Of a stretch of DNA of 64,000 nt, positions 60,732 through 64,000 are shown one piece after another. Each line of letters starts with the position of its first letter. Position 1 is the first letter of the stretch. Under the pieces are notes generated by a model. That model was not told the DNA's origin. It searched no databases and saw nothing but the letters and a program-made list of their open reading frames with translations. This DNA is from Kitasatospora sp. Root107. Its GTDB lineage: Bacteria; Actinomycetota; Actinomycetes; Streptomycetales; Streptomycetaceae. The translations under genes and the position numbers were made by a program. Where the stretch lies: assembly GCF_001424875.1 (NCBI RefSeq), contig NZ_LMCT01000073.1, positions 140,078 to 204,077 of the forward strand, written 5' to 3'.

Positions 60732-62240
60732 TCAGACGGTGGCGGGGGTGGGCTCTTCGGTGCGTTCCTGGGCGTCCTCGACCACCAGTCGGCCCATCAC
60801 CTCGTAGCGGGCCGGGTGGCGGGCCCGCATGTAGAGCGCCAGGCCGACACCGCCGAGGAAGACCGCGCCGACGATCCAGGGGATCAGCTTGAAGAAGAAG
60901 ATCTCGGAGGCGGCCCCGGCGGCGGTGTCCAGGTTGACCACCAGCAGCACGATCGCGGCGAGCATGCCGAGCCCGCCGAGCAGCGGCGCGGTGAGGGTAC
61001 GGAACCAGTGCCTGGACTCGGGGTGGTTGCGGCGGAAGTAGGCGATCACCGCGAACGAGCAGAGCGTCTGCACCACCAGCAGCGCGAGCGTGCCGAGGAT
61101 CGCGGTCAGCGTGTACAGGCCGACGTACGGGTCCTGCCCGGTGAACCAGAAGCCGCAGACCACGGCCAGCGCGATGCCGGTCTGGGTGAACGAGGCGACG
61201 TACGGCGAGCCGTGCTTGGCGTGGGTGCGGCCGAGCGCCGGGTGCAGGAAGCCCTCCCGGCCGATCGCGTAGAGGTAGCGCGCGGCGCACTGGTGGAAGG
61301 CCATCCCGCAGGCGAAGGCGCTGCTGACCATCAGCCACTGGAGCGCGGTGACCGCCCAGTCACCCAGGTACGTCTTGGCCGGGACCAGGAACAGGTCGAG
61401 CGGGCTTGAGCTGGTGGCCAGGCCGACCGCGGCCTCGGGGGTGTCGGCGGCCAGCACCATCCAGGTGACGAAGGTGTACAGCACGCCCAGGATGAGCACC
61501 GCGAGCAGGGTGGCGCGCGGGATGATCCGGCGCGGGTTGCGGGACTCCTCGCCGTACATCGCGGTGGACTCGAAGCCGATCCAGGACCAGAAGCAGAAGA
61601 ACAGGCCGACGCCCGCGTTCACCCCGGCGAAGGCGCCGGTCGGGTTGAGCGTGCCCCAGTGCAGCCCGGTCGGGCCGCCGCCGTGCACCAGTACCGAACC
61701 GCCCAGCAGCGTCAGCATCACCACCTCGCCGACCAGGAAGACGGCCAGCACCTTGGAGGCCACCTCCAGATCGAAGTAGGACAGCACGGCGGTGATCGCC
61801 AGCATCGCCAACGCGAAGACCTGCCACGGCAGATCGAGCCCGAACTGGGACTCGAACGCCTGCTGCGAGAAGTACGCGAAGATGCCCACGATGGAGGCCT
61901 CGAAGACCACGTAGGCGAGCACCGCGAGCAGCCCGGAGGCCATCCCGGCCACCCGGCCGAGCCCCTGCGAGACGAAGCCGTAGAACGCCCCGGCGGTGGT
62001 GATGTGCTTGGCCATCGACACGTACCCGACGGTGAAGACGGTCAGCACCACGGTGACGAACAGGAATCCGGCCGGTGCGTGCACCCCGTTGCCGCCGCCG
62101 ACCACCACCGGCAGGTTGCCGGTCATCGCGGTGATCGGGGCCGCGGTGGCCAGCGCCATGAAGACCACACCGGCCAGGCCGACCGAGTTGGCTCTCAGCC
62201 GCTGCACCTGGGGCGGGGACTGCTGATCGGTTGGGGACAC
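60732..62240 (-). CDS. APC-family amino acid/amine permease
   Basis: Encodes 502 aa from GTG 62240, with GGGAG upstream. Twelve to fourteen helices. The helix 1 break SVGLAGVVFMALATAAPITAM, helix 2-3 region ITTAGAFYGFVSQGLGRVAG and helix 6 FFCFWSWIGFESTAMYGEES show the APC superfamily, closest to actinobacterial putrescine/amino-acid importers. It is co-transcribed with the secreted amine oxidase, which suggests it moves the amine substrate or recovers the product. Confidence 0.9.
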   Translation of the reverse strand: MSPTDQQSPPQVQRLRANSVGLAGVVFMALATAAPITAMTGNLPVVVGGGNGVHAPAGFLFVTVVLTVFTVGYVSMAKHITTAGAFYGFVSQGLGRVAGMASGLLAVLAYVVFEASIVGIFAYFSQQAFESQFGLDLPWQVFALAMLAITAVLSYFDLEVASKVLAVFLVGEVVMLTLLGGSVLVHGGGPTGLHWGTLNPTGAFAGVNAGVGLFFCFWSWIGFESTAMYGEESRNPRRIIPRATLLAVLILGVLYTFVTWMVLAADTPEAAVGLATSSSPLDLFLVPAKTYLGDWAVTALQWLMVSSAFACGMAFHQCAARYLYAIGREGFLHPALGRTHAKHGSPYVASFTQTGIALAVVCGFWFTGQDPYVGLYTLTAILGTLALLVVQTLCSFAVIAYFRRNHPESRHWFRTLTAPLLGGLGMLAAIVLLVVNLDTAAGAASEIFFFKLIPWIVGAVFLGGVGLALYMRARHPARYEVMGRLVVEDAQERTEEPTPATV

Positions 62241-62452
62241 CGTGAACTCCCGGGGGACGCAAGGGGGATGGGAGCGCCCAGTGTGGTGCGGAGCACGGCG
62301 TCGGCGGGATGAGCAGGGTGTAGCCGGGACTGTTAAAGGATTGACGGCCTGTCATCTGTACGAAGGCCGGTTCGGTACGCGCCATTGACCGCGAGCACGC
62401 CCAGCCCCACGCTGTGATCCGTCCGGGGACCCCACTCGTACAGGAGGCGTAC

Positions 62453-63550
62453 ATGCGCGTTCCGTTCGACCGGCTCAGAACGCTCGGCACCACGGCGGCC
62501 CTGCTGGCCGCCGCCCTCGTCCCGTCCGCCCCGCCCGCCGTCGCCGCCACTCCCCCCATGGAGGTGTACGGCGCCTGGCAGTGCAGCAACGACGCCTGCA
62601 CCTGGGGCACGGTGCGGAACATGACCGACTTCGACCAGGCCAACCACTGGCTGGTGGACCGGGGCGACGGCCGCCCCTCGGTCAACCTGGTGGTGCTCAG
62701 CTTCGTCCACCCGCTCCGGCTGCTGGACGGCACCAACGACGCCCAGACCGTGGACGGTGTGCCGATCGGCATCAACCAGGCCGTCGTCGACTACTTCACC
62801 AGCCGGGGCATCAGGGTGATGCTCTCGATCGGCGGCATCACCTACACCGACGCCTGGAACCAGGCGCTGGCCAAGAACCCGACCCTGTTCGGGCAGCGGG
62901 CCGCCGCGCTCGCCACCCGGCTCGGGGTCGGCATCGAGATCGACTACGAGGAGAACACCAACCCGAACCTGACCGGCCTGCAGGCCTTCGTGGACGCCTA
63001 CCGCGCCGTGCACCCGTACGACGCGAGCGGCAGCGACCCGGCCGCCCGGTTCACCATCGACGTGGCGGCGGGCGACCGCTGGCTGATCGGCATCAACCAG
63101 TACGCCACCGCGAACTGGCTGCGCACCGACCGGCCGGTGCTCGACTTCGCCAACGCGATGGTGCCCGCCCGGCAGCCGTCCACCAGCGGTGCGATCGCCA
63201 ACTGGCAGGAGCACCTGACCGGCAAGCCCACCTACAACCCGCCGGTCCTGCCGCTGGCCCCGGCCAAGTTCACCGCGGGGCTGTACGTGGCGGAGGGCTC
63301 GAAGGTCCGGCCCGAGTGCAACAACTTCGCCGCCTCGCTGCAGAGTTCGACCGGCAGCTGGCTGCGGGGCGCCGCCCCCGATGGGGCCGGGACCAGCTCC
63401 GGCCTGCTCGGCTACATGTTCTGGGCGGCCGAGCGGCCCTCGGTGCGCGGGGTGACCACCACGCCGCCGAACAGCTGTGAGGCCGGCGTGGGCGCGGGGG
63501 CGACCGCGCACTCGGTGGCGATCCCGATGCCACCGCTCCGGCAGAGCTGA
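62453..63550 (+). CDS. secreted GH18-like (chitinase-related) protein
   Basis: Encodes 365 aa from ATG 62453, with AGGAGG five bases upstream. Signal peptide at residues 1-32 (AAPPAVAA type). The barrel shows the GH18 strands VNLVVLSFVHPL, IRVMLSIGGITYT (SxGG motif) and LGVGIEIDYEENTNPN, the equivalent of DGxDxDxE. The catalytic Glu and preceding Asp are kept, but the first two acidic residues are V/G and E, so chitinase activity may be altered. The region after it (YAVHPYD, IDVAAGDRW) and LGYMFWAAERPS fit the barrel end. No chitin-binding domain. Confidence 0.82.
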   Translation: MRVPFDRLRTLGTTAALLAAALVPSAPPAVAATPPMEVYGAWQCSNDACTWGTVRNMTDFDQANHWLVDRGDGRPSVNLVVLSFVHPLRLLDGTNDAQTVDGVPIGINQAVVDYFTSRGIRVMLSIGGITYTDAWNQALAKNPTLFGQRAAALATRLGVGIEIDYEENTNPNLTGLQAFVDAYRAVHPYDASGSDPAARFTIDVAAGDRWLIGINQYATANWLRTDRPVLDFANAMVPARQPSTSGAIANWQEHLTGKPTYNPPVLPLAPAKFTAGLYVAEGSKVRPECNNFAASLQSSTGSWLRGAAPDGAGTSSGLLGYMFWAAERPSVRGVTTTPPNSCEAGVGAGATAHSVAIPMPPLRQS

Positions 63551-63592
63551 CCCACCAGGTGTGCCCCGCCCGACCCGGGGCCATCGGTGGGT
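63550..63592. terminator. large hairpin between GH18-like and ArsR-type genes
   Basis: Outer stem ACCCACC/GGTGGGT and inner stem GCCCCG/CGGGGC around a seven-base loop. It starts at the end of the GH18-like gene and faces a convergent gene. Confidence 0.7.
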
Positions 63593-63656
63593 GCGGTTCA
63601 GTCACGGGCCAGGCGCGGAATCCGGATGCTCAGCCCGTTCATCGCGTTCAGCCTGT

Positions 63657-64000
63657 TCAGCCCGTTCGTCCCGGCGCGCCGACCGGGGCCGGGCCGCCGG
63701 CCGCGCGGTTGAGCAGGTCGATGCCGAGCGCGGTGATGGAGTGCAGCACCGCGCCGCCCCGGCGCTGAGTGGTGATCAGGTGGGCGTTGCGCAGCACCGT
63801 GGCGTGCTGACTGGCCGAGGCCGGGGAGACGTTGAGACGGCGGGCCAGTTCGGTGGTGGTACAGCCCTCGGTGACGATGTCCAGGGCGGCCGCCCTGGTG
63901 CGGCCGAGCAGCGCGGTGAGCGACTGCCGGGCCGTCGGGTCCTCGCTCCACAGCCGGGCGCCGGCCAGCGGGTCGCGGACGGTGGGGAAGGCCAGCACCG
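63657..64000 (-). CDS. ArsR-type helix-turn-helix regulator, N-terminus beyond the window
   Basis: The visible part is the C-terminal 114 codons. A winged helix is clear: LLGRTRAAALDIVTEGCTTT, ELARRLNVSPASASQHATVL and QRRGGAVLHSITALGIDLL. The segment before it (LAFPTVRDPLAGARLWSEDP) looks like the middle of a longer protein, so the start is probably outside the window; a GTG at 63998 is in frame but need not be used. In this actinobacterial group the N-terminal part often precedes such a domain in proteins of about 330 aa. Target genes unknown. Confidence 0.75.
   Translation of the reverse strand, partial: VLAFPTVRDPLAGARLWSEDPTARQSLTALLGRTRAAALDIVTEGCTTTELARRLNVSPASASQHATVLRNAHLITTQRRGGAVLHSITALGIDLLNRAAGGPAPVGAPGRTG

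Noticed and set aside
63600..63660. Short GTTCA-type repeats after the GH18-like gene, resembling a repeat array
   Set aside because: Units are irregular (gttcatcgcgttcagcc and similar) and few; they do not form a CRISPR or PHO box.

Overview
This 64-kb window is chromosomal DNA of very high G+C content with strong G/C bias at third codon positions, many GTG and TTG starts, frequent ATGA/GTGA stop-start overlaps and GC-rich hairpin terminators. Together with an SsgA-family protein, WhiA, RbpA, a PucR-linked proline pathway and a suf operon led by sufR, this points to Streptomycetaceae (Streptomyces or Kitasatospora). From about 27.7 kb on, the gene content resembles the conserved core region that in S. 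coelicolor runs from suf through ctaA/ctaB, tkt-tal-zwf-opcA-pgl, secG-tpi-pgk-gap and whiA-yvcK-rapZ to uvrC. No rRNA, tRNA, CRISPR array, insertion sequence or prophage was seen.

Left part (0-27.6 kb), more accessory. 277-884: a coupled pair of small genes (DUF6247-like plus an 85-aa protein). 991-4601: a tightly coupled minus-strand cassette of membrane protein, unknown protein, EACC1 and caspase-like protease; this is a predicted biological-conflict system and the most interesting locus here. 4794-5977: tandem cupins, one of them apparently a fusion of two genes. 6046-7855: a phosphonatase-like HAD hydrolase with a FAD oxidoreductase. Then PAP2 phosphatase, GAF regulator, SsgA-like protein, aminopeptidase N and a double TerD protein. 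15855-20323: proline catabolism (proline dehydrogenase, P5C dehydrogenase) divergent from its probable PucR regulator. 20382-21987: a PhoX phosphatase preceded by a PHO box. Then two conserved unknown proteins, a VOC protein, a SRPBCC protein and an MFS exporter.

Middle (27.7-50.4 kb), core metabolism. The suf operon sufR-B-D-ferredoxin-C-S-U-T reads on the minus strand. Its upstream region carries a SufR-type palindrome and a DmdR/DtxR-like iron box, and is shared with a divergent DrrA/DrrB-type ABC exporter. A sortase-type LAFTG wall protein with a DasR-like operator and an acyltransferase follow. Heme A synthesis (ctaA, ctaB) flanks two small unknown proteins. Then comes the pentose phosphate cluster tkt-tal-zwf-opcA-pgl, followed by rbpA and secG on the other strand.

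Right part (50.5-64 kb). The lower glycolytic genes gap-pgk-tpiA and the uvrC-rapZ-yvcK-whiA group lie on the minus strand. They are followed by an accessory end: a Tat-type FAD amine oxidase with an APC permease, a secreted GH18-like protein, and an ArsR-type regulator cut by the window edge.

Starts were chosen from ribosome binding sites, overlaps and remembered family lengths. All functional calls are by reading the protein; no database search was run.
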